From: Dehalococcoidia bacterium
Lineage (GTDB): Bacteria > Chloroflexota > Dehalococcoidia > Bin125
Length of the DNA: 54,303 nt
NCBI GenBank assembly: GCA_022824765.1
Contig: JAJDZG010000083.1
Coordinates: forward strand, 1-54,303
Reading direction: 5' to 3'
In this document: piece by piece, positions 1-9,751 of the stretch
How the letters are laid out: every line of letters starts with the position of its first letter
How positions within the stretch are numbered: the stretch's first letter is position 1
The notes under the pieces: model-generated
Databases searched by the model: none
What the model saw: only the letters and a program-made list of their open reading frames with translations
What the model was told of the DNA's origin: nothing
Position numbers and translations under genes: made by a program

Positions 1-676
1 CCCGCGACGCGCGGAGATCGCGCAGCAGTTGAGATACCTCGTCCCGCTCCTCGCCCAGTCCCAGCATGAATCCGGTCTTGGTCGGAATCTGCGGCTGCCA
101 CTCCGAAGCCCGTCGCAGCAGTTCCAGCGAGCGCTCGTAACGCGCCTGGAAACGCACGCGTGAGTAAAGCCGTGCGACGGTCTCGACGTTATGGTTCAGC
201 ACGGTCGGCGCCGCCCGCAGCACCGTCTCCAGCGCGTCCCAGTTGCCGACAAAGTCCGGGATCAGCACCTCCACCGACGTCTGCGGCCGCCGACGCCGAA
301 TCAGCTCGATGCAAGAGGCGAAGATCTGAGCCCCGCCGTCGGCCGTATCGTCTCGATTCACTGACGTGATGACCACATAGGACAAGCCCAGCCGATCGAC
401 CGCCGCAGCCAGCCGCGCGGGCTCAGCCCAATCCAGCGGCTGCGGCTTGCCAGACGTGACGGCGCAAAAGCCGCACGCACGCGTGCACGTATCGCCCAGA
501 ATCATGAACGTCGCGGTGCCGCGGTTGAAGCACTCGCCGATGTTCGGGCAGCGCGCCTCTTGGCAGACCGTGTTGAGCGTCTCGTCTTGCAACAGCTGGA
601 CGATCTGCCCATATCGCTCTCCGCCCGGAAAGTGGGCCCGAATCCACTCTGGCTTCCGCTCGCGCGTTCGCGGCAT
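1..676 (-). CDS. lipA: Lipoyl synthase (radical SAM), C-terminus truncated by window edge
   Basis: Reverse-strand translation begins MPRTRERKPEWIRAHFPGGERYGQIVQLLQDETLNTVCQEARCPNIGECF and includes GTATFMILGDTCTRACGFCAV (radical SAM CxxxCxxC). ATG at 676 overlaps the lipB TGA. Confidence 0.93.
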   Translation of the reverse strand, partial: MPRTRERKPEWIRAHFPGGERYGQIVQLLQDETLNTVCQEARCPNIGECFNRGTATFMILGDTCTRACGFCAVTSGKPQPLDWAEPARLAAAVDRLGLSYVVITSVNRDDTADGGAQIFASCIELIRRRRPQTSVEVLIPDFVGNWDALETVLRAAPTVLNHNVETVARLYSRVRFQARYERSLELLRRASEWQPQIPTKTGFMLGLGEERDEVSQLLRDLRASR

Positions 677-1392
677 CAATCGCCTCCCCGCCACCGAGCC
701 ATCGAGAGCCGCAGACCGAACACGTCGCTGAAGCTTGCCGCAAGCATCGGCGCGCATGCCTCCACCGAGATATGTCGGCTCGCCTCAATCGACAGCGACG
801 TCGCCGATGCGCCCTCGATCCCGCAGGCGCGAATGTCATCAAACCAGGCAAGGTCGACATCACAGTTCAGTGCCAGACCGTGTCGGCTGACTCCGCCCTG
901 GATGCGGACGCCCACGCTCGCCAGCTTGCGCTCGCCGATCCAGAGGCCTGGCCGCCCGGGCACGGCTTCTGCCGCGATGCCAAACTGCTCGACGGTCAGG
1001 CGCACCGCCTTCTCGAGTCCGCGCACGTACGACGCGATGCCGATCTGCCGCTCCCGAACCCTCAGGATCGGCCAGACAACGAGCTGGCCGGGGCCGTGAA
1101 ACGTGATGTCTCCGCCGCGATCTGTATCGATGACGGGCGCCGACAGCGGTCGCAGAACGTGTTCGCGGCCGCCTCGCCGCCCCTGGCTGTAGACCGGATC
1201 ATGTTCCAACAGCACCACAACTTCGGGCGCGGACCCGGCGGCGACGGCCGCGGCCCGCCTCTGCTGCCAGCTGATCGCGTCCGCGTAGGGCACGCGTCCC
1301 GCATGCGTGACCTGGACAATCTGCGAGCGTTCGAACCCCCGCGCAGATACCGGCTCGCGGCTTGTGGTCGTCTCCAGCGTCTGCGTGCCCAC
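676..1392 (-). CDS. lipB: Octanoyltransferase
   Basis: RGGDITFHGPGQLVVWPIL motif plus GRPGLWIGERKLASVGVRIQGGVSRHGLALN; adjacent to lipA. Confidence 0.93.
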   Translation of the reverse strand: MGTQTLETTTSREPVSARGFERSQIVQVTHAGRVPYADAISWQQRRAAAVAAGSAPEVVVLLEHDPVYSQGRRGGREHVLRPLSAPVIDTDRGGDITFHGPGQLVVWPILRVRERQIGIASYVRGLEKAVRLTVEQFGIAAEAVPGRPGLWIGERKLASVGVRIQGGVSRHGLALNCDVDLAWFDDIRACGIEGASATSLSIEASRHISVEACAPMLAASFSDVFGLRLSMARWRGGD

Positions 1393-1485
1393 GATGCCCC
1401 CCTGCGCGTGCCTCTGATTCAGTCTATCCAGCGACCGATGCGCGGGAACGGTGTCGCCGCCAATCTTGAGTAGACTGAATCCACC

Positions 1486-4182
1486 ATGACGACCTCTGAG
1501 TCCCCCTGGTTTTCAGCGCACGCCCGCGCGACAGACCCATTGGGCGCCGACGACTGGCTGGAAACGAACGACTGGATCGACTCCTTACGCGATGTCGCGC
1601 GGCGGCGCGGGCCCGACCGCGTCTCGCGGCTGCTGCAATCTCTCCAGATCGAGGCCCAGCGCGGCGGCATCCGCCTGCCCGTGACATCGCAGACCCCGTA
1701 CGTCAACACGATCCCCATCGAGCGCCAACCCGCCTACCCCGGCGACCTCGAGATCGAACGCAGAATCAAGTCGATCATCCGCTGGAACGCCATGGCGATG
1801 GTCGTCGAGGCGAACCAGAACAACCACGGCATCGGTGGACACATCTCGACCTACGCCTCGGCGGCGACGCTGTACGAAGTGGGCTTCAACCACTTCTTCC
1901 GCGGCCAGGACCACCCCAGCGGCGGAGACCTGGTCTACTTCCAGGGGCATTCCGCGCCAGGCATCTATGCGCGCGGTTATGTCGAGCGCAGACTCGAGCC
2001 CGCGCAGCTGCACAAGTTCCGCCAGGAGCTCTCCGGCGGACTGCCGTCCTATCCCCATCCGTGGTTGATGGACCACTACTGGCAGTTCCCCACGGTCTCG
2101 ATGGGGCTCGGGCCGCTTCAGGCCATCTATCAGGCGCGATTCATCCGCTACCTCGAGAACCGCGACCTCTTGCCCATCACCGATCGCAAGGTCTGGTGCT
2201 TCCTCGGCGACGGCGAGACGGACGAACCTGAGTCACTCGGTTCGATCGCCCTCGCATCGCGCGAGGAGCTCGACAACCTGATCTTCGTCGTCAACTGCAA
2301 CTTGCAGCGGCTCGATGGGCCGGTGCGCGGCAATGGACAGATCATCCAGGAACTCGAAGCCGTCTTCCGCGGCGTCGGCTGGAACGTGATCAAGGTGATC
2401 TGGGGATCGGAGTGGGATCAGCTGCTCGCCCGAGACGATGAGGGGCTGCTCGTTCAGCGCATGGGCGAGGTGGTCGACGGCGAGTATCAGAAGTACACCG
2501 TGGCCGGCGGCGGATACATTCGCAAGCACTTCTGGGGCGTTGATCCGCGACTGCTGCGGATGGTCGATGACCTCTCTGACGACGCCCTCTGGCGAATGCG
2601 CCTGGGCGGACACGACCCCCTCAAAGTCCACGCCGCCTTCCGAGCCGCCAGCGACCATCGCGGCGCGCCGACGGTCATCCTCGCCCGTACGATCAAGGGC
2701 TACGGACTCGGAGAAGCCGGCGAAGGCCGCAACATCACCCATCAGCAGAAGGAGCTCAACGAACAAGAGCTGTTGCAGTTCCGCGACCGCTTCGCCATCC
2801 CCCTCTCCGATGAAGAAGTGGTCGGCGCTCCGCTCTATCGTCCCGCGCCCGACAGTCGTGAGGCGTTCTACGTGTCCGACCGCCAGTCCGCATTGGGCGG
2901 GCCCGTCCCCGAACGCCGATCGCCGCCATCGCCCTTGACCGCGCCGCCAGACGACGCGTTCCAGGAGTTTCATGAGGGCACCGGCGACCGCGAGGCGTCC
3001 ACCACGATGGGATTCGTGCGAATGCTCAGTCGGCTCATGCGCGACCGCGAGATTGGCCAGCGCATCGTCCCGATCGTCCCCGACGAGTCGCGCACCTTCG
3101 GCATGGAAGGCATGTTCCGCGAGTTCGGCATCTATGCCTCCACCGGCCAGCTGTACGAACCGGTCGATTCCGACCGCCTGCTCTTCTACAAGGAGTCGCG
3201 CGACGGACAAATCCTGGAAGAAGGCATCACCGAGGCCGGCGCGATGTCGTCGTTCATCGCCGCCGGTACCGCCTACTCGACGCTGCAAGCGCCAATGATC
3301 CCGTTCTTCATCTTCTACTCGATGTTTGGCTTGCAGCGCATTGGCGATCTTGCCTTCGCCGCCGGCGACGCCAGGGCACGCGGCTTCCTGATCGGCGCCA
3401 CCGCCGGCCGCACCACACTCAACGGCGAAGGCCTCCAGCATCAGGACGGACACAGTCATCTCCTGGCCTCGACGATCCCCAATCTGATCGCATACGACCC
3501 GGCCTACACCTACGAGATCGCCGTCATCGTCCAAGAGGGCTTCAGACGCATGCACGACGAGGACGAGAGCGTGTTCTTCTACGTCACGGTCGAGAACGAG
3601 GCGTACCCGCAGCCGCCGATGCCCGAGTCGGAGCTGGTGCGTGAGGGGATCCTGCGCGGCATCTACCCGTTAGCCGTGTGCAATGACCCGCAGGTTCGGC
3701 TGCTCGGCAGCGGACCGATCCTGAATGAAGTGCGCCGCGCTCGAGACATGCTGGAGCACGATTACGGCGTTCGCGCAGATGTCTGGTCCGTCACGTCCTA
3801 CACCGAGCTGCGGCGTGAGGCGCTCCATACCGACCGCTGGAACCGCATGCATCCGCTCGAAGAGTCGCGCCGTTCCTGGCTGGAGAGTGCGCTGGGAACG
3901 TCCCATGCGCCGATCATCGCGGCCAGCGACTACGTCGCAACCCTGCCCGACATGGTCGACCGTTGGCTGCCAGGACCGCTGACCGCGCTGGGCACCGATG
4001 GCTTCGGTCGTTCAGACACGCGCGAAGCACTGCGCGACTTCTTCGAAGTCGACGCCAACTCTGTGGTCTGGTCGGCGTTGAGCGCGCTCGCGCGTCGCGA
4101 TGAGATCGATGGAGACACCCTGCTTCGCGCCCGCGACACCCTCCGCATCGACCCTGAGCGCCCCGATCCTATGTTGCAGTAG
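1486..4182 (+). CDS. aceE: Pyruvate dehydrogenase E1 component, homodimeric type
   Basis: 898 aa; FLGDGETDEPESLGSIALASREELDNLIFVVNCNLQRLDGPVRGNG (TPP motif) and GLQHQDGHSHLLASTIPN; followed by E2 and E3. Confidence 0.95.
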   Translation: MTTSESPWFSAHARATDPLGADDWLETNDWIDSLRDVARRRGPDRVSRLLQSLQIEAQRGGIRLPVTSQTPYVNTIPIERQPAYPGDLEIERRIKSIIRWNAMAMVVEANQNNHGIGGHISTYASAATLYEVGFNHFFRGQDHPSGGDLVYFQGHSAPGIYARGYVERRLEPAQLHKFRQELSGGLPSYPHPWLMDHYWQFPTVSMGLGPLQAIYQARFIRYLENRDLLPITDRKVWCFLGDGETDEPESLGSIALASREELDNLIFVVNCNLQRLDGPVRGNGQIIQELEAVFRGVGWNVIKVIWGSEWDQLLARDDEGLLVQRMGEVVDGEYQKYTVAGGGYIRKHFWGVDPRLLRMVDDLSDDALWRMRLGGHDPLKVHAAFRAASDHRGAPTVILARTIKGYGLGEAGEGRNITHQQKELNEQELLQFRDRFAIPLSDEEVVGAPLYRPAPDSREAFYVSDRQSALGGPVPERRSPPSPLTAPPDDAFQEFHEGTGDREASTTMGFVRMLSRLMRDREIGQRIVPIVPDESRTFGMEGMFREFGIYASTGQLYEPVDSDRLLFYKESRDGQILEEGITEAGAMSSFIAAGTAYSTLQAPMIPFFIFYSMFGLQRIGDLAFAAGDARARGFLIGATAGRTTLNGEGLQHQDGHSHLLASTIPNLIAYDPAYTYEIAVIVQEGFRRMHDEDESVFFYVTVENEAYPQPPMPESELVREGILRGIYPLAVCNDPQVRLLGSGPILNEVRRARDMLEHDYGVRADVWSVTSYTELRREALHTDRWNRMHPLEESRRSWLESALGTSHAPIIAASDYVATLPDMVDRWLPGPLTALGTDGFGRSDTREALRDFFEVDANSVVWSALSALARRDEIDGDTLLRARDTLRIDPERPDPMLQ

Positions 4183-4191
4183 AGAATCGCC

Positions 4192-5568
4192 ATGACGACC
4201 AACGCATCCGATCCCGGAGCCATCCTGCTGCCCGACCTCGGGGAGGACATTGATGAGGCCGACGTGCTCCAGATCTACGTCTCCGTTGGTGACGTGGTCG
4301 TGATCGAACAACCGCTGATCGAGATTGAGACCGAGAAAGCAACGCTTGACCTGCCCTCGCCAGTTGGCGGAGCGGTGACTGCCGTACATGTCAGCAACGG
4401 CCAGACGATCCGTCCCGGTGATCTGGTGCTCAGCATTGATCCCAGTGCGCCCAATGTGCCGGTGGCGCATGAGCCGAGTGCGACTGAATCGGTGCAGAAT
4501 GAGCAATCGCCGGCCCCGCCCACTGCTGCTCCCGAAGCCCCTCCGGCGCCAGGGCGCAATGAGATGCCCCCTGAAGACTTCGACGATCCGCCTGAAGAAC
4601 TCGCAGCCCGCTTACCCTCCGCCGCTCCCGCGCCCTTGCTTGACGGCGAGCCTGAGGGTCGACCTGTCTTTGCCTCGCCTTCGGCCAGACGCTTTGCGAG
4701 AGAGATCGGCGTCGACATCCGCGCCGTCGGCGGCAGCGGCCCGGGCGGGCGGATCGACCTGGACGACATTAAGCGGCACGCGCGCGAGACACCGCGCGAA
4801 GCGCCGCAGGCGGCTCATTCAGCGCTGGCGCCAGGGCCGCTGCCCGACTTCTCGGAGTTCGGCGCCATCGAGCGCGTGCCGATGAGCCGCCTGCGCCGCA
4901 CCATCAAGCGCAACATGGCCCTCTCGTGGCACGAGGTGCCGCATGTGACGCTGCACCACACCGCTGACGTCACCGAGCTCGAGCAGGTCCGCCACGACTA
5001 TCGCGACCGCGCAGAGGAGCTGGGCGGTCGGCTGACAATCACCGCGATCCTGCTCAAGATCGCCGCCGCCGCCTTGCAGGCGCACCCGCACGTCAACAGC
5101 TCGCTCGACGCTGAGACCGACGAGTTGATCCTCAAGCGCTACTACCACCTCGGCGTCGCGGTGGACACGCCGCGCGGTCTGGTCGTGCCCGTCATCCGCG
5201 ACGTCGACCGCAAGAACATCATCGAGCTCTCCGTGGAGCTGACCGACATCTCCGAGCGCGCGCGATCGGGAGATCTGGAACTGCAGGACTTTCGCGGCAG
5301 CAGCTTCACCGTGACCAACCTGGGTGGGTTGGGCACTGGGCACTTCACGCCGATCATTCACCATCCCAACACGGCGATCCTGGGTATGGGCCGCGCCGAA
5401 CGTCGGCCGGTCTGGTCCGAAGCGCTCAACGACTGGGAACCGCGCAGCATTCTGCCCCTGTCGTTCACCTTCGACCACCGCGTGATCGACGGCGCGGACG
5501 GCGCGCGCTTCATGACCTGGATCGCCGACGTGATTCGCCAGCCGCTAGTGCTGGCGCTGGGCGGCTAA
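4192..5568 (+). CDS. Dihydrolipoamide acyltransferase (E2) with one N-terminal lipoyl domain
   Basis: Lipoyl motif IEIETEKATLDLPSPVGG; E3-binding domain ASPSARRFAREIGVDIRAVGGSGPGGRI; C-terminal LSFTFDHRVIDGADGARF. Confidence 0.94.
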   Translation: MTTNASDPGAILLPDLGEDIDEADVLQIYVSVGDVVVIEQPLIEIETEKATLDLPSPVGGAVTAVHVSNGQTIRPGDLVLSIDPSAPNVPVAHEPSATESVQNEQSPAPPTAAPEAPPAPGRNEMPPEDFDDPPEELAARLPSAAPAPLLDGEPEGRPVFASPSARRFAREIGVDIRAVGGSGPGGRIDLDDIKRHARETPREAPQAAHSALAPGPLPDFSEFGAIERVPMSRLRRTIKRNMALSWHEVPHVTLHHTADVTELEQVRHDYRDRAEELGGRLTITAILLKIAAAALQAHPHVNSSLDAETDELILKRYYHLGVAVDTPRGLVVPVIRDVDRKNIIELSVELTDISERARSGDLELQDFRGSSFTVTNLGGLGTGHFTPIIHHPNTAILGMGRAERRPVWSEALNDWEPRSILPLSFTFDHRVIDGADGARFMTWIADVIRQPLVLALGG

Positions 5569-5588
5569 GCGGGGAGGAGGGCGAGATC

Positions 5589-7025
5589 GTGACTGTGGTG
5601 ACGGAGCGCAGCAACGCAGACGCCCATCGGCTGGTCGTGCTCGGCGCCGGGCCCGGCGGCTATCCAGCGGCCTTCCACGCCGCCGAACGCGGGTTGGACG
5701 TCACACTCGTCGATACGCGGTCGCAACCCGGCGGCGTCTGCCTATACGAGGGCTGCATCCCATCCAAGGCGTTGCTCCATGTCGGCAAGCTGATCCGCGA
5801 GGCGCGCGAGGCCTCAGCCTGGGGGGTCAGCTTCGGCGACCCAACCCTCGACCTCGATCAGCTGCGCGACTGGAAGGACGGCGTCGTCAAGAAGATGACC
5901 AACGGGCTCGGACTGATGCGCCGCCAGCGCAGCGTCCAGTACCAACAGGGATACGGACGCATCCGCGACAGCAACACGCTCAACATCGAGTCCAACGGCG
6001 AAGTGATCCCTCTCGAGTTCGACTCCTTGATCGTGGCCACCGGCTCGACGCCCGCCGCGCCGCGCGCCCTGCGGCTTGACTCTGACCGCGTGCTCGACTC
6101 CACCACCGCGCTTGAACTGCCCGAAATCCCCGAAACTCTGCTCGTCGTCGGCGGCGGCTACATCGGACTCGAACTCGGCACCGTCTACGCCGAGTTGGGC
6201 GCGAGGGTCACCGTGGTGGAGGCGCTGCCCGAAATCCTCAGCGGCGTCGAGCGCGACCTCGTCCGCGTGCTGCAGCGCAGCCTGCGTTCGCGATTCGAAG
6301 CGATCCACGTCAACGCCTCCGTGCAGTCCCTCGCCGAGACTGATCACGGCGTCGAAGTCGTCATCACGGACAAGGAAGGAGTCGAGCGCACGGAGGTCTA
6401 CAGCCATGTCCTCATTGCGACCGGGCGCCGACCGAACAGCGACGGCCTGGGACTGGAACGCACGCGGGCGCTGATCGACGAGCGCGGCTTCATCGTCACC
6501 GACCAGCAGCGTCGGACAGCGCAGTCTTCCATCTTCGCCATCGGAGACGTCGCCGGCGAGCCGATGCTGGCCCATAAGGCGACGGCTGAAGCGTCGGTGG
6601 CCGTTGAAGCGATCCTGGGCGAGCCCTCGGCATTCCGTCCGCTGGCCGTGCCGGCCGTCATCTTCACCGATCCCGAAATCGCCTGGTGCGGACTGAGCCA
6701 GTCAGACGCCGCAGCCGTTGGGATGGAGGCGTCGACGGTCAGCTTTCCTTGGGCAGCGCTGGGCCGCGCAACCGCTTCGGGGCGAAACGACGGCCTGACC
6801 CGGTTGGTGATCGAGCACGGCACCGAGCGCATCCTCGGCATGCAAGTCGTGGGCGCAGGTGCGGGTGAGCTGATCGGCGAGGGTGTGCTGGCGGTCGAGA
6901 TGGGCGCGCGCGCCTCCGACCTGGCCGAGTCGATCCACGCCCATCCGACGCTGAACGAGTCCGTCATGGAGGCGGCGCAGGTCTTCTTCGGCCTCAGTCC
7001 GCACTATCTGGCCCGCAAGCGCTGA
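5589..7025 (+). CDS. lpdA: Dihydrolipoyl dehydrogenase (E3)
   Basis: GAGPGGYPAAFHAAERG; redox-active GGVCLYEGCIPSKALLH; C-terminal HAHPTLNESVMEAA. Confidence 0.95.
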   Translation: MTVVTERSNADAHRLVVLGAGPGGYPAAFHAAERGLDVTLVDTRSQPGGVCLYEGCIPSKALLHVGKLIREAREASAWGVSFGDPTLDLDQLRDWKDGVVKKMTNGLGLMRRQRSVQYQQGYGRIRDSNTLNIESNGEVIPLEFDSLIVATGSTPAAPRALRLDSDRVLDSTTALELPEIPETLLVVGGGYIGLELGTVYAELGARVTVVEALPEILSGVERDLVRVLQRSLRSRFEAIHVNASVQSLAETDHGVEVVITDKEGVERTEVYSHVLIATGRRPNSDGLGLERTRALIDERGFIVTDQQRRTAQSSIFAIGDVAGEPMLAHKATAEASVAVEAILGEPSAFRPLAVPAVIFTDPEIAWCGLSQSDAAAVGMEASTVSFPWAALGRATASGRNDGLTRLVIEHGTERILGMQVVGAGAGELIGEGVLAVEMGARASDLAESIHAHPTLNESVMEAAQVFFGLSPHYLARKR

Positions 7026-7046
7026 GCCGGCACGAGTCCCGCGGAC

Positions 7047-7919
7047 ATGCAGATCCAACTCGGCGGACAGACTCTCGACGCGACCGATCGCTGCCTGGTC
7101 ATGGGCATCCTCAACGTCGCAACGGACTCGCCGGTCACCGAGTCCATCGTCGATGTCCAGGAAGCGCCGCGCCGCGCCGCCGAACTCCGCGACGCAGGAG
7201 CATCGATCATCGACGTTGGCGCACAGTCCACGCGAACAGGCGCTGCCGCAGTATCACCCGAACAAGAGATCGCGAGAGTCGCCCCAGTGATCGAGATGCT
7301 GGTGCGCGAAGGGCACCTCGTCTCCGTCGACACCTGGACAGCACCGGTCGCGCGGGCGGCCGTGGCCGCGGGCGCCCATCTGATCAACGACATCACCGGC
7401 GCCGCGCCCGAGACCGTCGCGGTTGCAGTCGAGACGACCACGCCAATCGCAGTCATGCACATGCGAGGCGAGCCGCAACGTCACCGCGAAGTGACCCACG
7501 AGTATGAGGACGTCGCGGGCGAAGTCCGCGACTGGCTCGGACGGAGAGCAACTGAGATTGAAGCCGCGGGCGCTCCGTCGGTCTGGATCGATCCCGGCTT
7601 CCAGTTCGGACGCGGGCTGGCTGACAACCTGCGCCTGCTACTCGATCTCCCGCAGCTCGCAAATCTGGGCTATCCCGTCCTCATCTCGGCGTCCCGCAAG
7701 GGGTTTCTGGCCGAGATGCTGGGTCACGGCGAGCTGCGCTCCCACGATGCGCACGGCAAGCCAGGCATGCTCGAGGCGACCATCGCCTTCAACGTCCTCG
7801 CCGCCTGGCTCGGTGCTCACGTCGTGCGCGTCCACGACGTGGAAGAGGTGGCTTGGGCGCTCGAGGTATCGGCGGCAGCCAAATCCTTGCGCCGCGCCAG
7901 AGACGATGCAGCCCGCTGA
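7047..7919 (+). CDS. folP: Dihydropteroate synthase family protein (divergent)
   Basis: VMGILNVATDS, DVGAQSTRTGA, INDITGA, ISASRKGFL and RVHDVEEV match the DHPS motif order, but loop motifs are altered. Confidence 0.78.
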   Translation: MQIQLGGQTLDATDRCLVMGILNVATDSPVTESIVDVQEAPRRAAELRDAGASIIDVGAQSTRTGAAAVSPEQEIARVAPVIEMLVREGHLVSVDTWTAPVARAAVAAGAHLINDITGAAPETVAVAVETTTPIAVMHMRGEPQRHREVTHEYEDVAGEVRDWLGRRATEIEAAGAPSVWIDPGFQFGRGLADNLRLLLDLPQLANLGYPVLISASRKGFLAEMLGHGELRSHDAHGKPGMLEATIAFNVLAAWLGAHVVRVHDVEEVAWALEVSAAAKSLRRARDDAAR

Positions 7920-7975
7920 GCGCGCGATACACTCTCCCTGAGTGCCCCCGCAATCATCCGCAGGAGAATCGCGTC

Positions 7976-8176
7976 ATGCCCGTCTATACCTATCGCTGCG
8001 AAGTATGCAGCGAAAACTTCGACAAGATTCGTCCAATGGCTCAGGCGTCCGAACCGCAAGCCTGCCCCACGTGCGACGCTGAGGCTGAACGCGTCATGGC
8101 CGGCGTCTTCGAGAACAACTCGACCAAGAACCGCTCGGCGAACTTCCCCAGACGCAAGCGCTACACCAACTGGTAA
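7976..8176 (+). CDS. FmdB-family zinc ribbon protein
   Basis: MPVYTYRCEVCSENFDKIRPMAQ...ACPTCDAEAERVM; upstream AGGAG. Confidence 0.85.
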   Translation: MPVYTYRCEVCSENFDKIRPMAQASEPQACPTCDAEAERVMAGVFENNSTKNRSANFPRRKRYTNW

Positions 8177-8217
8177 CGACTGCCGACAAACAGCGACGTT
8201 CGCACTTGGAGTCTTGC

Positions 8218-9315
8218 ATGAGCCAGCGACCGCCCGATCCGATTCCGTTCCCCAGCGACCGCATCCAGGGCGGCGCACCGCCGCCGCAGACTCCACAGCC
8301 GCCGGCCCAACCGTCGGGGCCCGTGATCTACTCAGCCTCAGGTCAACCGATGCGACGAGTCACCCAGCCGCCCGCTCCGCCGCCGCCGCCTCCGGTACCG
8401 CTCAACGCGGCACCTCCGCAGCCGGCCGACGTTGGTGATCCCGCCACACAGGAACCAGTCGGCTTACACGGACACATTGCCGCCGTAATCGACTCGACCG
8501 ATGCGGACTTCGAGCGCGATGTGATCCAACGATCGCATGAAATGCCGGTGATCGTCGACTGCTGGGCGCCGTGGTGCGGGCCTTGCCGCGTGCTGGGACC
8601 GATCCTCGAGAAGCTGGCCTATGAGCGCGACGGCCAGATCCAGTTGGTCAAGGTCAACACCGATGAGAACCCGCAAGTCGCGCGCGCGTTGCAAGTGGAA
8701 GGCATCCCGGCCGTCTTCGCGTTCGCCGGCGGACAGCTGGTCAACCGCTTTGTCGGCGCGTTGCCCGAGGAACAGGTGCGAGCATTCTTTGACTCGCTGA
8801 TTCCCTCCGAAGCCGACATCAAGGCGGCAGAGGGCTACCGCATGATGCAGGAAAACCAGATTCCCATCGCGCGACTGCATTTCGAGTCCGCGCTCGACGA
8901 AGATCCCAACCACGAAATGGCTGGCGTCGGTCTCGCGGCCATCCTGTCGCGTCTCGGCGAGACGGAGCGCGCCGCCGAGCTCGCGCGCCGCTGGCCCAAC
9001 CATCCGTTGAGCAAGAGCGTGCTCACGTCCATGGAACTCGCAGCGGCGCTGGACGGTCAGGACGCCGGCGCGATCCGCAACGCTGCTGCATCTCAGCCGA
9101 CCGACGCGATGAGCCGCTATCGGCACGGCTGTCTGCTGGCCCTGGAAGGTCAGATGATGCAGGCGTTGGACGAGATGCTGGAATCAGTGCGGCTGGATAG
9201 GTCAGCCGGCGACGAGGCGGCGCGCAAGACGCTGCTCGGCCTCTTCGCCATGCTCGGCGAGAACGAGCCAGTCGTCGCCGAGTACCGCAAACGGCTCGGT
9301 CAGCTGCTCTTCTAG
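8218..9315 (+). CDS. Thioredoxin-domain, tetratricopeptide-containing protein (YbbN/CnoX-like) with Pro-rich N-terminus
   Basis: VIVDCWAPWCGPCRVLGPILEKLA plus C-terminal TPR-like helices; ATG at 8218 chosen over the upstream TTG. Confidence 0.88.
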   Translation: MSQRPPDPIPFPSDRIQGGAPPPQTPQPPAQPSGPVIYSASGQPMRRVTQPPAPPPPPPVPLNAAPPQPADVGDPATQEPVGLHGHIAAVIDSTDADFERDVIQRSHEMPVIVDCWAPWCGPCRVLGPILEKLAYERDGQIQLVKVNTDENPQVARALQVEGIPAVFAFAGGQLVNRFVGALPEEQVRAFFDSLIPSEADIKAAEGYRMMQENQIPIARLHFESALDEDPNHEMAGVGLAAILSRLGETERAAELARRWPNHPLSKSVLTSMELAAALDGQDAGAIRNAAASQPTDAMSRYRHGCLLALEGQMMQALDEMLESVRLDRSAGDEAARKTLLGLFAMLGENEPVVAEYRKRLGQLLF

Positions 9316-9350
9316 ACGCTCTCCGCTATGCCACGGCGAGGCAACGACGG

Positions 9351-9677
9351 CTACGCCTCGTCGTCGTCCTTCGTGTACCACTCCCGTGTCCGCCACCATG
9401 GCATGGGACGAATGTCGTCTTCAGCCGTTGCCCGGTTGCGGACCGCCCAGACGAACACCCAGATCGTCACCCCAACGAACACGAACGGGATGAACAGCGA
9501 AGTCGCCAGCGTCTCGTCAGAGACGTGCAAGTCGTCGCCGTCATCCTCGCCGCCGGCATTCGCAACCTGCGGCTGCTCTGTCAACGCGAACTCGCCCGCC
9601 GCGGCCGCGCCGAGCGTCAGCGCGCACAAGCCGCTCACCACCATCAGCGCCAGCAGGAAACGTCGAAGCTGGGACAT
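9351..9677 (-). CDS. Small hypothetical membrane protein (signal peptide plus one TM)
   Basis: MSQLRRFLLALMVVSGLCALTLGAAAAG leader and LFIPFVFVGVTIWVFVWAV TM; ATG at 9677. Confidence 0.6.
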   Translation of the reverse strand: MSQLRRFLLALMVVSGLCALTLGAAAAGEFALTEQPQVANAGGEDDGDDLHVSDETLATSLFIPFVFVGVTIWVFVWAVRNRATAEDDIRPMPWWRTREWYTKDDDEA

Positions 9678-9751
9678 TCGATCACACCCCTCAACTGTTC
9701 TCGCCATAGTGTCGCGCGATGCGCCGACAGCGTCAACGCTAGAATAGGCGC

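Noticed and set aside
2233-3555. 440-aa minus-strand ORF opposite aceE
   Set aside because: Antisense artefact of high GC; no recognisable motif.
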